This document shows, one piece after another, positions 11,095 through 21,118 of a DNA stretch of 25,914 nucleotides (its first letter is position 1; each line of letters opens with the position of its first letter). A program made the position numbers and the translations under genes. The stretch lies in contig KE601805.1 in the NCBI GenBank assembly GCA_000444245.1, forward strand, positions 1-25,914. Direction: 5' to 3'. Below the pieces are notes generated by a model, which did no database searches, was not told where the DNA came from, and saw only the letters and a program-made list of their open reading frames with translations. The DNA is from Botryllus schlosseri. Taxonomy: Eukaryota > Chordata > Ascidiacea > Stolidobranchia > Styelidae.

Positions 11095-12362
11095 CGTATA
11101 CCATTGGCTCTGTTTGTGACGAATAGAGCGATTTTTTTGACATGTCAAAAGAAGTCAAAATTTTGTCAAAATTGTAGAGTTATGTCCAAAAATTGTCAAA
11201 ATTGTTTACATAGTCAAATTGTTTTTGACCGATGCATTTCGGTTCCATCGTAGATTTTGCACTGTCGATGAACTTATCATTTTATATTTACAGCTTGTAG
11301 CCTGCTATATAGACCTACCGTTGTAGACGGACCATTGTCTGCTCATTGTGAATTATAAACGGTCAAATGAAACAAATAAGTTGACCTGGTGTTATGGTCA
11401 ACGTACCGCAATATCCTAACTAAAGCAAGACTTCTTGGGCATTGCATGGTTCTTACACCAAGAAGCTCATGATGAAAAATTGTGATGTAGACAACATTGT
11501 CAGAATAAAGCAACACGGTGTGTCACCAGCAGTATACGCACAACATCGGTGTTGAACAACTGCTGCTGTTGAACATTCTTTCTCCATTCTTGGCAAGCTA
11601 GTTAGTAAGGACAGACACTTTCTACTCTAGAATGTAGCAAAGTATCTTTCGTCGTACAACAACAAATTTTAAATACTTCTACGATAATACGTGATGTAAC
11701 TACTGAAATTTTTCATAGGGTCTGATTTCGTTAAAATACAAGTCTTTTCATGTAAAAATTAGTCAGTTGTTAAGCCATAAACGCTTTTTCAAGCCAAACT
11801 ACTTCGTAAGGACAGTCAGGTCCGAGTGTCCGACCATAAATGAAGATAGGTGGTACAATCTTAACATTATGTGCGAAAACACCTAATTTGCATACGTGAG
11901 GTCAAAATCAGGTTTTTTTTAGGTCAAAAAATGCATATGCTGAAAATTTAGAGATTATACTACATTTCAGACTCAGTTCAGAGTTTTCGGAAAAATGGAC
12001 TTGAAGGTCCACATAGGGGAAAGTGTCAATGCTAAATCGCAGTATTCAAGCTAGATATAGTGCACAAAGAATATAATGCGAATATCTGTGGTGACACTAT
12101 GCAATATAACTTCTTGCTCAAATGTTCCCGGGCTCGCGAAGCCATTTTGTCTATTCCATTTGTTGATTTAATTTGGGTAAAAATATTATCAAATAATCCA
12201 CTTTCTTCGTACTTGGTTCAATGCGGCGCTTTAATAACTATTTTATATGTTGACCCATACTCGTATCCGTGGAAAACCGAATCGGGTTTATTAAATGTAA
12301 CAGATGCGGAGAGTCTGCGTGTACAGTTGAATCACTTGCATTCTCCATAACGCATACGCAGA
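11095..12362. other. Non-coding stretch with clustered GTCAAA words
   Basis: No gene was recognised. At 11131-11230 the words GTCAAAATT, GTCAAA and TTGAC recur at least six times in about 100 bases, as in the sub-terminal repeats of some DNA transposons, but no matching ends or target duplication were found. From about 12270 the sequence resembles 13190-13290, inside the neighbouring hAT element (see the repeat entries). Confidence 0.4.
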
Positions 12363-12370
12363 GCCTACGT
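12270..12370 (+). repeat. Dispersed repeat, copy A left part (split by hAT)
   Basis: The tract ending ATAACGCATACGCAGAGCCTACG resembles 13260-13283 (ACAACGCATAGGCAGGGTTAACG) within the adjacent hAT element. Its continuation resumes after the element at 13592. Boundaries are approximate, and the repeat class is unknown. Confidence 0.4.
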
Positions 12371-12428
12371 CAGGGGTGTCAAGCATGCGGCTCGCCAGAC
12401 GATTTCATCCGGCCCGCGAAGCAATTCT

Positions 12429-12480
12429 NNNNNNNNNNNNNNNNNNNNNNNNNNNNNNNNNNNNNNNNNNNNNNNNNNNN
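12429..12480. other. Assembly gap (52 N)
   Basis: A run of N lies 58 bases inside the left end of a hAT element. The open frames that cross it are artefacts of reading through unknown bases. GC-rich hairpin-forming ends of these elements are a plausible reason for the gap. Confidence 0.98.
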
Positions 12481-13189
12481 GTCTCTTTGCAGGAAAAACT
12501 TCCATGTTAATAGGTCCCATTATTACCACCCGACTACGGCGCTGCGGTTTCACTCTAGTTACCATTGGTAACAACAAGTCATGAAATTGACATCTCTTTT
12601 TCATTTAAAGGTCCTTGAATCAACCATTATAGAGCTGCAAAAGCCGATCCTCTGTCGCCAGAAGAAACATCTCTACACGCTGGGAATCTTCCATTAGTGT
12701 TGTTTTGTCATTCGGCTGTTTTACAGCTGATTTTGTGTGTACTGTACCGTAACCGTGCGCTGCTTACCGCCGTTCGCGACTATGTGCACTTGTCATTATT
12801 ACGTCACAACCACGAAATTCTTTCTATATTTCGAACTTGGTTAACCTCATTTACTTTCGTTCACTGCTGAAGAGAGCCAGTCGAAAAGCTGCCAGTGGAA
12901 TAAATATGACAATATGAACGTATTGTTTGCTGCAATAAAAATTTTTTAAAAAACATTTAGGTGTCCTCGGAGGACATTTTCAGAAACCTGAAAAAGAGGA
13001 CGTATGTATGGTAACCTTACAAACACGGACCAAAAAATAGTTATTCAGAGAAGCGAAAACGCCAATGCGGAACAGTTATATGCAGTTTACATGGAAAATA
13101 CATTAGTTGCACGAATAGGCTATATAATTGAAATATCTATGGTCTCACTGCTATGCCACTTTCGACCCAATAGATCCCCAGACATGATT

Positions 13190-13440
13190 GGAACCGGACT
13201 CGCGGTATATTAATAATAAATTTCAACGTCCGCGTTTCCAATTAAATGTATTGTATTCCTCACAACGCATAGGCAGGGTTAACGCCAGATTACGACTAAA
13301 TCACATGGAGAATAGAATTTACCAAATTTGTTTGTCGTTACCGCCACTGTTCCGCCGGTTCTGAATGTATTTAACTGGACAATCATCGTATTTTTGCCAA
13401 TTTGATTGTTCGCGAATAAAGGTGTTGCCACTTGATACTT
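13190..13440 (+). repeat. Dispersed repeat, copy B (inside hAT)
   Basis: It resembles copy A: shared stretches include AACGCATA-GCAG, GACTAAATC/AACTAAATC, TATTTAA-x-x-GG-x-CAATCAT and GCCAATT-x-x-ATTGTT, in the same order and orientation as 12270-12370 followed by 13592-13760. Divergence is clearly higher than between the arms of the foldback element. The ends were not defined, and no coding sequence is evident. Confidence 0.45.
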
Positions 13441-13591
13441 TGAAAACTCTATGATCCGTGTATTATCTATGCTTTTGAGGTATCAAAATGAAAAGCAAGA
13501 GCGCGGGGTAACATTTTGTAATCAATCCGGCCCGCGAGCGATTTGAAGGCGTGAATCCGGCCCGCGACACAATTTGAATTCGACACCCCAG

Positions 13592-13760
13592 GCCTACGCG
13601 AACTAAATCGAGTAAGCATAAAAATATGCCAACATTATCGTCGTGACCCGTCGGTTAGAACAACTATTTTAGTGGTTCATAACTTATTTAATCGGCCAAT
13701 CATTGCATATTCGCCAATTCCATTGTTTGCGTAAGAGGTGTTATTAGAATTGAGCCCCAG
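13592..13760 (+). repeat. Dispersed repeat, copy A right part
   Basis: This continues copy A beyond the hAT insertion. It aligns with 13290-13440 through ACTAAATC, TATTTAATCGGCCAATCAT and CGCCAATTCCATTGTTTGCG. The first eight bases are the hAT target duplication. Confidence 0.45.
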
Positions 13761-13859
13761 TCAACCGTAATCATATCAGGCTTAAAAATCAAGTATTCCA
13801 CAGATTAATGAAGGTTCAGATCTAGAGATAAAATGTTGGAATGATTGGAAAGGTTCGGC

Positions 13860-13904
13860 CACCATTGCGCTTTACCCATGTTGGGTTTGAGTTTGACACC
13901 CTTG
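13860..13904 (+). mobile_element. Solitary hAT-type 3' end
   Basis: The tract ends GAGTTTGACACCCTTG, close to the GACACCCCTG terminus of Charlie-like hAT elements. No matching left end or target duplication was found, so this is either a decayed fragment or chance. Confidence 0.3.
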
Positions 13905-15068
13905 CTCGATGTATAAAGTATAGGGGTAATTATTTCGAAATCGTCAATTGGTTGAGGAATGTGTGAGACTTTACAACTCACATGGTTTTGAGTGTGCGAA
14001 AGATTTGCCACCGTTATGATTATATTCAAATGTATATTTTTCAGTGTCTCCCACTTCCATTGTTCATTGCTTAACTTTTGTTGTCACAGTTTATAAGTAA
14101 ATGTGTTTTTTTTGCACTCAGTGCGTGAACTTGAAATTCGATCGCGGTTGATTGACCTGGCATTATTTAGGCACCGACGTCACAGCCAGCAGTTCTAGTT
14201 AGTTCATACCTTAGTTTGCTTTCAGGTGATTTCTCAAATTCACCAACTGAGCATGAATCCTATTTTATTGCTATTCCGAATCTTCACTTTCACCTACGCG
14301 TTCTACTGGAAATAGAACAGACTACACCATTTGGTGGGATTCTTACGCTCCCGGCGTTTCAATAATTTCGAGTGTCACGATTGCGGTTTCTTATTGTATT
14401 GCGCTAAATTCACTTATGTGAATCATCCGAGCAACTCATGCGGAGTCATGATTTTCACAGATATTCTCATCTAAGCTTCTGGGTCACTCGAATTCATGGA
14501 CACGCAGCGACTTTTCTCACGTGCAGATCAGTAATATGAAAATGAAAGTCACTTAAAGATACGAGAAAGAATTGGTTGCCTTTCATATTTTCTACACAGT
14601 CAATGTGATTTGGAGTTCGCTTTCTGAGCTTTAATGTAAATCCCGAATCCCGATTCTTTCAGGCATGCTTGAAAGACTTGCTCAACCTAAGAAGAGTCAC
14701 GGCTGACTGCTGGAACTTTGAACTGGTATGCGTTCGACCGTCCGCGTCCGATTTCAAGAATTCTCAAAAGCCACATAACGTGACGAGGCGGGCACCTTTC
14801 GCCCTCACATAAAGACGCCTGTCCTTCGTGCGCAGTGCGTGTGATTTATTGCGAGGTCGGCCTTGGTCAAAATATGTAGCCAATATTAGTATATAGAAAA
14901 TTGTCCTATAAATAGATGCGCATCACGTGACTATACACTGTCGGACAACCAGATTTAGCTGAAAACTGGCGTTGTTGCGAAAAATCGCTCATTGTCATCT
15001 TGATTGCATTACGATTGCTATAACATTGCTAATTTGTTTCCGGAGCTACCAGGAATTTCTAGCTGGAT
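13905..15068. other. No recognised gene or element
   Basis: Open frames are short. A GACGTCAC word occurs at 14175-14182. I see nothing else that can be named. Confidence 0.4.
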
Positions 15069-15173
15069 CTCGTTACTAGGGATGGTGTGAATCTCTGAAA
15101 GGTTCAGGTTCGTGTGAGCGCGAACATTTTTCAAAGGTTGTGTGTGAACTGTGAACGCGAACGTGAACCTCAC

Positions 15174-15189
15174 GACGTCACGTGACGTC
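15174..15189. promoter_or_regulatory. CRE/E-box palindrome in TAGGGATGG element, copy 1
   Basis: GACGTCACGTGACGTC is a perfect 16-bp palindrome near the left end of the element. It joins a CREB/ATF-type site (TGACGTCA at 15183-15190) with a central CACGTG E-box. In copy 2 the palindrome is longer, with both CRE octamers intact. Whether any protein binds it is unknown; it could equally be a transposase site. Confidence 0.45.
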
Positions 15190-15352
15190 ATATTGCTAAT
15201 TCCAACTCTACATTTCAGTGAAGTGATAGCCTATATTAATGTACACGATACCTAGCGACGACTCGGGCCACATAATGCCACAATGCTGAAGTACATTTTG
15301 GCGTTTTAAACGTCGCTAAATGTATCAACTGAGGCAATCAAATGATATATAA

Positions 15353-16788
15353 CAGTGGTTCTCAACCGCCGGTCCGCGGACCGGTGCCGGTCCGCGACGA
15401 CCTTCCAGCCGGTCCGCGAGGTATATTTTACTTTTGTACCCTAATTTCAAGGTGCAATAAGTTAAAGACTTGTTCATTGATAAAATAAATTGAACATCAA
15501 ATTTTAAACTCATTCATAACTTCGCTCAGTATCATTAGATCTGGAAACAAGTTCGATTCGATTTAAAGTTCAAGCCGTGTCATTTGACGACATGCGAGCA
15601 ACAAGTATACGAGCTGGCTCGCTAAACCGCGCATGCAGTTTGCTCGGTTGTCCGTTTTCGATTCATTCATTTTGCGAAGGACCGTAACTGCCTCACCCCT
15701 ACCTCCCAATTGGAGCGGGGTCGAACTTGAAGCGGGCCCAGAATTATTTCGTGAATGTACATAAATTATAGATCATTTTAACTTTGCCAGACCAGAAGTA
15801 GAAATATTATTTGCCAGTGAAGAAATACCAATTTGGAATCGTGTGCGTCTTTTAGTTCAGTGCGCTTGGGTGATTTCAATACTCACTATATATCACAAAG
15901 TAGGTCACGAAATATTGATATGCAATGAAGTAGTTATTCCAACAGTCCCATCCGAATATGCTAAATTATTATTAATTACGTGCCCTAAATTTTCCAAGAC
16001 GACATGCACCTCAATCAACTCGACCAGAAAAATTACAGCAATATAAATGCAATTACCAATATTATTGACCGATTCAGTCATAAACTATAGAAAATTTCCG
16101 CGCTTCGCGCAATTATGTTGCATAAGCTTTCTGCCTACACTGAGTAGAATGAATGCGTTCACAAGTGCTGGTAAAACACCCAAACAACAGGGGTCTGGGG
16201 GTGAAGCCCCCAGAATTTTGGTCTATCCCCATGTGGGGCCCAATACCAACGTTTTTGGGCGGGTAAGCTGACGATCGGCCCTGATTTTGTGGATGCTCGG
16301 GTACAGCTGTTGCCGCGTGTTTTCGTGCGGCGCATTGTATTCGTAGTAGCCAGAGAAGCCTTCGTCTGGTATGGTAGTAGGCAATGAGCAAAGTTGCACG
16401 ACAAGGTGCTTGGTTCGACTCCGAGACGCTTGTTCTCTCGATATTGTCGAAGAAGAGAATATTATTCGAGTTAGCGTGGTCGGTTAAGTCCATGGCCTTC
16501 GGCGCGGAAGACTTTAAACGACTCGCAGTGCTAGGAGGTTTATCTGGGCAACGCAATTTTACCTCGACTCATCAGACTCACGACGGTAAAATCTCATTGA
16601 TGTCATCATGAACATAATTTATTACGATCAAAACCATCAAAATACCACTCTCTATCACCATATACTTGCAAAAAACGGCTGTATTCTTCACGTTTTGAGT
16701 TGATTTATATTTTTGGAAGTCCACCGGTCCGCCAAATAGTTTTTGAAATTTTACCGGTCCGCGAGGGGAAAAAGGTTGAGAACCACTG
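15353..16788. mobile_element. hAT DNA transposon nested in copy 1
   Basis: It starts CAGTGGTTCTCAACC and ends GGTTGAGAACCACTG, with sub-terminal CGGACCGG words on both sides. It is flanked by perfect 8-bp copies of ATATATAA (15345-15352 and 16789-16796). Copy 2 of the host element has the same site without this insertion. The length is 1436 bp, short for a hAT that encodes its own roughly 600-residue transposase, and no transposase motif was found, so it is probably non-autonomous. The interior includes a GC-rich hairpin (16194-16214) and a GGTTCGACTCC word (16411-16421) like a tRNA B box. The 147-codon minus frame at 16113-16556 reads through these and is not convincing as protein. Confidence 0.92.
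16194..16214. repeat. GC-rich hairpin in nested hAT
   Basis: TCTGGGGG and CCCCCAGA pair perfectly around a 5-base loop (TGAAG). The composition is far richer in GC than its surroundings, and a further GTGGGGCCCAATACC tract follows. Function unknown. Confidence 0.6.
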
Positions 16789-17512
16789 ATATATAATACT
16801 CCCATAAAATCAATATCATCCGTCGCCTTGCCAATAATTTCGAAGAGGAGTTGCCGGGGAATTGACCAGACCAGGCAATGTATTCGGTGTATGAGTATTG
16901 CTTCATTGATATTGGGCAGAGTGTAAAACGGGTTTTTATACTTGCTACCGATATTAGGCTACCCCAAAAGTTATACAGCTGTAGCCAACACCTCAATCGC
17001 ACGGATTTGGTTTTAATGATACAGTAAACATATGAAGTGAAGATTGACCCCGTACGCTAGCTAGATTTGTTACATCAAAAACGATATCAATCTCATTGAT
17101 TGGTTAAATAAGCATCATTCGCTCTCTACATGTTATGTATGTCGCTCGTGATGTTATGTGATCGCGGGTCAGCTCACAGCGGAGAGTCACTAAATATTCA
17201 CAAACGGAAACTTGGATATTTCGAGCAAAATTTTTGTAACAAAGCAAGTAAAATCTTTGAGATTGTCAAAGTGCATGCTCGGCGTTTTGAGTTGGTTTTT
17301 TATGCTGCCAGCGTCATTCATAGAGTGGCCCGCAGTTGAAATGCAGTAAATCCGAACCAAAGGTCTCATGAAGTGAAAATTGTAATATATGAAAAAGGTT
17401 CACAGTGCAGAACCTACCAAGGTTCTGTTGTGAACGCGAACCTCCAAATTCTCGAGGTTCACACACAGAACGCGAACGTGAACCTCGCGTTCACACCATC
17501 CCTACTTGCTAA

Positions 17513-18160
17513 CATTCTCTCCAAGAATTATCTACTCGTACGGCAAAATTTTAGGTTGTACTAAAATTACTTTGGTTTACAGAAAACAACATAAAATTAG
17601 TTTTGTTTCGCGGTTATAGACGGTTCATATACTTGCTACTACAGTACCGTATATTTCAATGTTTGTTGTTGCCATTGTAATAATACAAATTTAACAGTGG
17701 GTAATTTTGATTGCTACGTCATACCAAGCTTTATTGTTTTTTTTTTTTTTATCTAAAGTCAGTTGGGGTACATAACTTCGGAATAAACGAAACAAAAATT
17801 TTATACCGTTAATCGAATGCGTACTCGTCAGTCGTTAACGTTTGTTACGTATCGTTACTGCCGTATCTTGCCTGTCTACCAGTTGTTTGTTTTTGTTATT
17901 ATTACGACATACACACAAAATTCTTGGAATTTGATCCGCCTTATTACGGAAGTTCGCTACTGATGAGAATGAGTCACAAAGCTTAGCGAATATGAAGTTA
18001 TTGCTTTTGACTCTGAAAAAATCAATTTAGTGTGCCGATAACTGTCGAAAAGAGACACCGGAAAAGTCTTCGAGTTTAATAAATATTTTATTACAATGGA
18101 TGTAGTATTTAAAGCTACCTTGAAATTTTTTACAATACCGCTCAAAGATGGAGATGGTCG
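17513..18160. other. No recognised gene; T14 run
   Basis: It holds a run of 14 T at 17737-17750 and short open frames only. The minus frame at 17957-18145 matches no family known to me. Confidence 0.4.
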
Positions 18161-18670
18161 CAGGGGTTGGCAACCTCTTTCATAAAATCATTCATACTAG
18201 CCGTATATATTGAATTGCAATTCTAAAATTGCCATATTAATACGAATAAGCTGAGGATTGAGGAATCGTGACGTCATGGTGGCATACAAGCGAAATTCAC
18301 TCAACGCAGTTTCTAACTTTCTGTAATCGCTGCTGCTGTCCGGTATAACGTAATCTGTGATGTCTGGATGCTGAACAGTTGGAGCGGGGCCCCGGTTGGA
18401 GATTGAAACTGTAACACTGCAAAATGACCTCCACCTCAAAGCCCACCAGGCTCCAGCAAACCTTTAGTGCCTCGTCGACACGGAAAATCGGTGGTGCATG
18501 CACAGCAGCTACGAAGGTTGCAAGCGTGTTTGGTTCGACTTATCGTTGTGAATCAGCCTTTTCGGACATGAACTTCATCAAAAACAAACACAGAACTCGA
18601 CTCACTAATGCACATCTGGAACACTCACTCAGAGTTGCAGTGTCAAGTTTCATACCAGAGTAGGCGTACA
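18161..18670 (+). mobile_element. Internally deleted hAT element with transposase remnant
   Basis: It starts CAGGGGTTGGCAACCTC, a classical hAT terminus, and about 230 bases later carries the C-terminal part of a hAT transposase in the same orientation. Most of the transposase is therefore deleted. No convincing right end or matching target duplication (left flank GATGGTCG) was found, so the right boundary is set just after the transposase stop. A TGACGTCA octamer lies at 18269-18276. Confidence 0.6.
18393..18663 (+). pseudogene. hAT transposase C-terminal (dimerisation) fragment
   Basis: The plus frame ending at 18663 contains VASVFGSTYRCESAFSDMNF, IKNKHRTRL and THE-like TNAHLEHSLRV, matching the hATC dimerisation region of GTF2IRD2/SCAND3/ZBED-type transposases (FGSTYLCE-x-x-FS, K-x-R-x-RLT-x-x-HLE). 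Just upstream, in another frame, LEIETVTLQNDLHLKAH resembles the preceding LQ-x-D-x-x-L segment, and that frame stops at about 18467, so the coding is broken by a frameshift around 18467-18500. Only about 80 residues of the usual 600 or so remain. The motif match is strong; the exact family is not. Confidence 0.8.
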
Positions 18671-19503
18671 ACGCACTAGTTGATACCATGCAATGCCAAG
18701 CTTCCCAATGACTGATATAAAAACAGACAGCATGATGTCCGGTCTAAAGTGTGACATGATTTATTTCAAATTTTGAGTTGACTGCTGTTGTGTAGGCCTA
18801 ATTTATACCAACATGGTGCGAAGTAATTCATGATTTCTCATGAAATCTTTGTGGATAGCTAGTTGAAATGAGAAGTTTTGATTTAAAAGACTCTCTTGGA
18901 AGTCTTATCGCAATGTGATTCCTGCCCAGTGCTATGAATATCAAAGCGGAAATTCAGTCATGCACGGGTAAATGACGGGAGTAAATGGTAGCCCGTCGCT
19001 TCAATCAGTACCCAAGAAGTAGCTCTTGGTTGCAAAAAGGTTAGATTTGGCCTCTTTTTCAATCAAAGTGAAAGTGTTTCCCAGAGAACCGGGGGTGCAG
19101 ACCATCTCTCTATCTCTCTCTCTCTCTCTCTCACTGGGGGAGTTTGTCCTCTTTTTTCAGAAAAAGTATTACAATGCGGCTGAAAACTCAACCCCGACGC
19201 AGCGAACGTCCTAGTTTCACAGAAAAATCGGATAAAACGGGATTCGAGCCAAAGTGAGGACTTTTTTAGTCAACACAGTAGGCCTACTATCGGTAGAAAA
19301 CTTTTCAAAATCACAAATATTTTTTGGCGCTGGAGCTTTCAGATTTTCGAAAAGTGTCCTCATTTTCGGATCTCAAAATATTGTAACCGTACATTATATG
19401 CAACTACCGGTAATACAGAGAATCAGTAATATTCATCCTGGCTAAATGTGTAATAATCATCATGACATGAGAAAGGCAGTTGGTTACACATGTAAGTACC
19501 CAC
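18671..19503. other. No recognised gene
   Basis: The remaining exons of the lectin-like gene (the WIGL and WND parts of the domain) would be expected here on the minus strand and were not found. The stretch includes a CT microsatellite and repeated GAGGAC/GTCCTC words at 19130-19370. Confidence 0.4.
19104..19132. repeat. (CT)n microsatellite
   Basis: This is a nearly pure CT dinucleotide run with one A interruption. Confidence 0.85.
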
Positions 19504-19687
19504 CTGATAATTTCATCGACTGCTTCTGACACTGCGTCATTCTTGATCATAACCAATCGTCCCTGATAGTTATCAATGCATTCTTGATTAGCAACTGGAG
19601 CAGACGCAGGAATGTCTATTCTGGTGTAACGGTAACCATCATTCGAGGTGATGTTACTTTTCTTTGGGCCTATGTGACAGATATTAC
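19504..19687 (-). CDS. C-type-lectin-like domain exon, partial
   Basis: The minus strand reads NICHIGPKKSNITSNDGYRY, TRIDIPASAPVANQECIDNY and QGRLVMIKNDAVSEAVDEII before a GTGGGT donor. The run A-x-x-x-C-x-x-x-x-GRLV-x-IK-x-x-AV-x-x-x-V matches the first conserved Cys and following strand/helix of the C-type lectin fold. The rest of a lectin domain (WIGL, Gly-rich turn, WND, last Cys) is missing and would lie on further exons to the left. The 5' boundary is uncertain: AG acceptors at 19688, 19690 and 19670 are all possible, and an in-frame stop lies at 19692-19694. Probably secreted, given the candidate signal exon upstream at 20182. Sugar-binding residues are not visible, so ligand binding cannot be inferred. 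Confidence 0.55.
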
Positions 19688-19998
19688 CTCTTTAAAATGA
19701 GTGCCTTCTATTTGGCAATGCCCAGTAGACTTATTTGTCACAACTCACAATTCGACCAATTTGCACGTGGCAGCGTCAATAATATCAAGATGGAGAAAAG
19801 TATATTCATGATTTCGCGGCGCTGCCATTCAAGTTTCCTAATATGCACAGATTGCAAGCTTCATCTGAATAAGATGTTTGCTTCACCCGCAACTGTGATA
19901 CTGACTAACAATAGTCACTAACCACCAATGTCAATCTATGAGGATGAATAAATATGTATATATCAATTCATTAGAAGTTCCATCTATCCAATATACAC

Positions 19999-20182
19999 TT
20001 TTGACTGTAGCAACATCTTTTACTATCTCACAACGCCTATAATTTCCTAATTGAATGCAAACACTTAACGTTCCGTCACCTACTCCGAAAACGGCGTTAC
20101 CAGCAGTTGCTCCCAGTAATATTATACTCAGACTTAATGTGTAACAAGACCGGGGTTTAGTAGGAACCATCAAACAACACAA
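19999..20182 (-). CDS. Candidate signal-peptide exon of the lectin-like gene
   Basis: The minus frame begins MCCLMVPTKPRSCY and continues TLSLSIILLGATAGNAVFG, a good secretory signal peptide with small residues at the likely cleavage site. The mature part starts GVGDGTLSVCIQLGNYRRC and EIVKDVATVK. The Met at 20170 is the alternative start. Possible donors are GTGTAT after 19999 or GTAAAA after Ile53; neither is strong, so the end is approximate. It lies about 300 bases upstream of the lectin-domain exon on the same strand, the order expected for a secreted lectin. The protein family of the N-terminal part is not recognised. Confidence 0.42.
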
Positions 20183-20540
20183 ACAATGGCGTTTGCAGAA
20201 GTCCCACCAGCGACGTAGAGCGGATTGGATGGACTTTTACTATACCAGCAGTATTCAAGACGCTGAGCGTTAGCTGTTCGAAATCTCGTAGAACCGAAAA
20301 TTATTCCTTGCTTATCCAATATATTTTATCAATTCGTTACATTTATGAAATGACGAACTCCGGAACTAGTGAGACAGACGATTATATAATCGCTTGAAGT
20401 TTATGTAAAAGATGCATTCCGAAATAACAGTGAACCATGCATTGCTGTGTGTGTGATGAGCCGTTACGAACAAAATCCCGCAAAATGTCGTGCTACTTGC
20501 ATAAGAACAGTTGCAAACTTTACATTTATGTTGATTTCAA
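20183..20540. other. Upstream of the lectin-like gene; nothing recognised
   Basis: Presumed 5' flank or promoter of the lectin-like gene. I could not pick out a TATA box or initiator with confidence. Confidence 0.35.
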
Positions 20541-20588
20541 TTTTTTAGATCCATCGGTCCGTGAGCTAGAAAAGGCTGACAACCACTG
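20541..20588 (+). mobile_element. hAT 3' end fragment
   Basis: The tract CATCGGTCCGTGAGC and then GGCTGACAACCACTG resembles the right end of the nested hAT (CCGGTCCGCGAGG, then GGTTGAGAACCACTG), in the same orientation but more diverged. No left end was found nearby. Confidence 0.6.
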
Positions 20589-20596
20589 AACCAGTA

Positions 20597-21110
20597 AGAG
20601 TCGAGTTTTTTTCAAGTACCAAAATCATGCCAACCGTTCGACAAAGAACGATATTAAGAGAGGAAATTATGCTTTTTATCATGTTGCAACTTCGATTGGT
20701 TTTATCATAGCATCCAAAACATGTAGCGCGAGGCTGCGCATGTTCGCCGACACACGACTATTTTGAATAGTGATCTGCCAATACCAATGTCCCAAATTCA
20801 ATGCCGTAGATACGGTAAACAAATGACAAAACATGTGTACCCGACATTATTTTCTTTGCGATCGTATTTAAAGGTACAGATTTGAGCTCAGTAACTAACA
20901 TTATTCATGACGTGATCGCAATCGAATCTGCCGCATGCTCGATTTTGGCCATCGCGGGCTATAAGAGTATACAATCATGAGTTTATCGTATTTGCTGTAA
21001 AGAAGCTGAGAGCGAGGTTATAAGAATGTTGTCGACTGTGCAGTGTGTGCACAGTTGCACACACACAAAGAACACGGACTCTATAACCACAGCAGAAATC
21101 TGCGGGAAGG
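20597..21110. other. No recognised gene
   Basis: It holds a GTGTGTGCACAGTTGCACACACAC tract-like palindrome near 21043-21066. Nothing else was recognised. Confidence 0.35.
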
Positions 21111-21118
21111 TTGTTAAG

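Larger units (their letters stand above)
12371..13591. mobile_element. hAT (Charlie-like ends) DNA transposon, non-autonomous, with gap
   Basis: It starts CAGGGGTGTC and ends GACACCCCAG, near-perfect terminal inverted repeats. Sub-terminal GGCCCGCG words (12411-12418 and near 13530-13566) are typical of hAT elements of this type. It is flanked by GCCTACGT (12363-12370) and GCCTACGC (13592-13599), an 8-bp target duplication with one mismatch. The length is 1221 bp including 52 unknown bases. No transposase domain is legible in the open frames inside, so it appears non-autonomous. It carries a copy of the repeat into which it is itself inserted. Confidence 0.85.
15077..17504 (+). mobile_element. 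hAT-like element with TAGGGATGG ends, copy 1 (interrupted)
   Basis: It begins TAGGGATGGTGTGAA and ends TTCACACCATCCCTA. Sub-terminal regions are packed with GAACC/GGTTC and CGCGAACGTGAACC words on both sides. Removing the nested 1436-bp hAT and its 8-bp duplication leaves 984 bp, against 983 bp for the other copy at 21119-22101, which lies in the opposite orientation. Flanks CTCGTTAC and CTTGCTAA share five of eight bases, a decayed target duplication. There is no recognisable transposase; shared short frames such as 16751-17002 reflect DNA similarity. I class it as hAT by analogy with the 8-bp duplication of copy 2. Confidence 0.82.

Noticed and set aside
12269-12604. Open frames of 100 and 79 codons across the N run
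   Set aside because: They exist only because unknown bases are read as codons.
16113-16556. 147-codon minus-strand open frame, the longest in the window
   Set aside because: It lies inside a non-autonomous hAT, reads through the GC-rich hairpin, and shows no domain or transposase motif.
16751-17002. Similar short proteins from the two TAGGGATGG copies (16751-17002 minus and 21552-21752 plus)
   Set aside because: Similarity follows from DNA identity of the copies. The frames diverge and lack any known domain, so no selection on coding is indicated.
18161-20588. One large hAT carrying captured lectin exons between CAGGGGTTGG and the CAACCACTG end
   Set aside because: The ends are similar in 15 of 21 positions, but the flanks (GATGGTCG and AACCAGTA) do not match, and the right end is closer to the other hAT family. 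Two separate fragments are the simpler reading.
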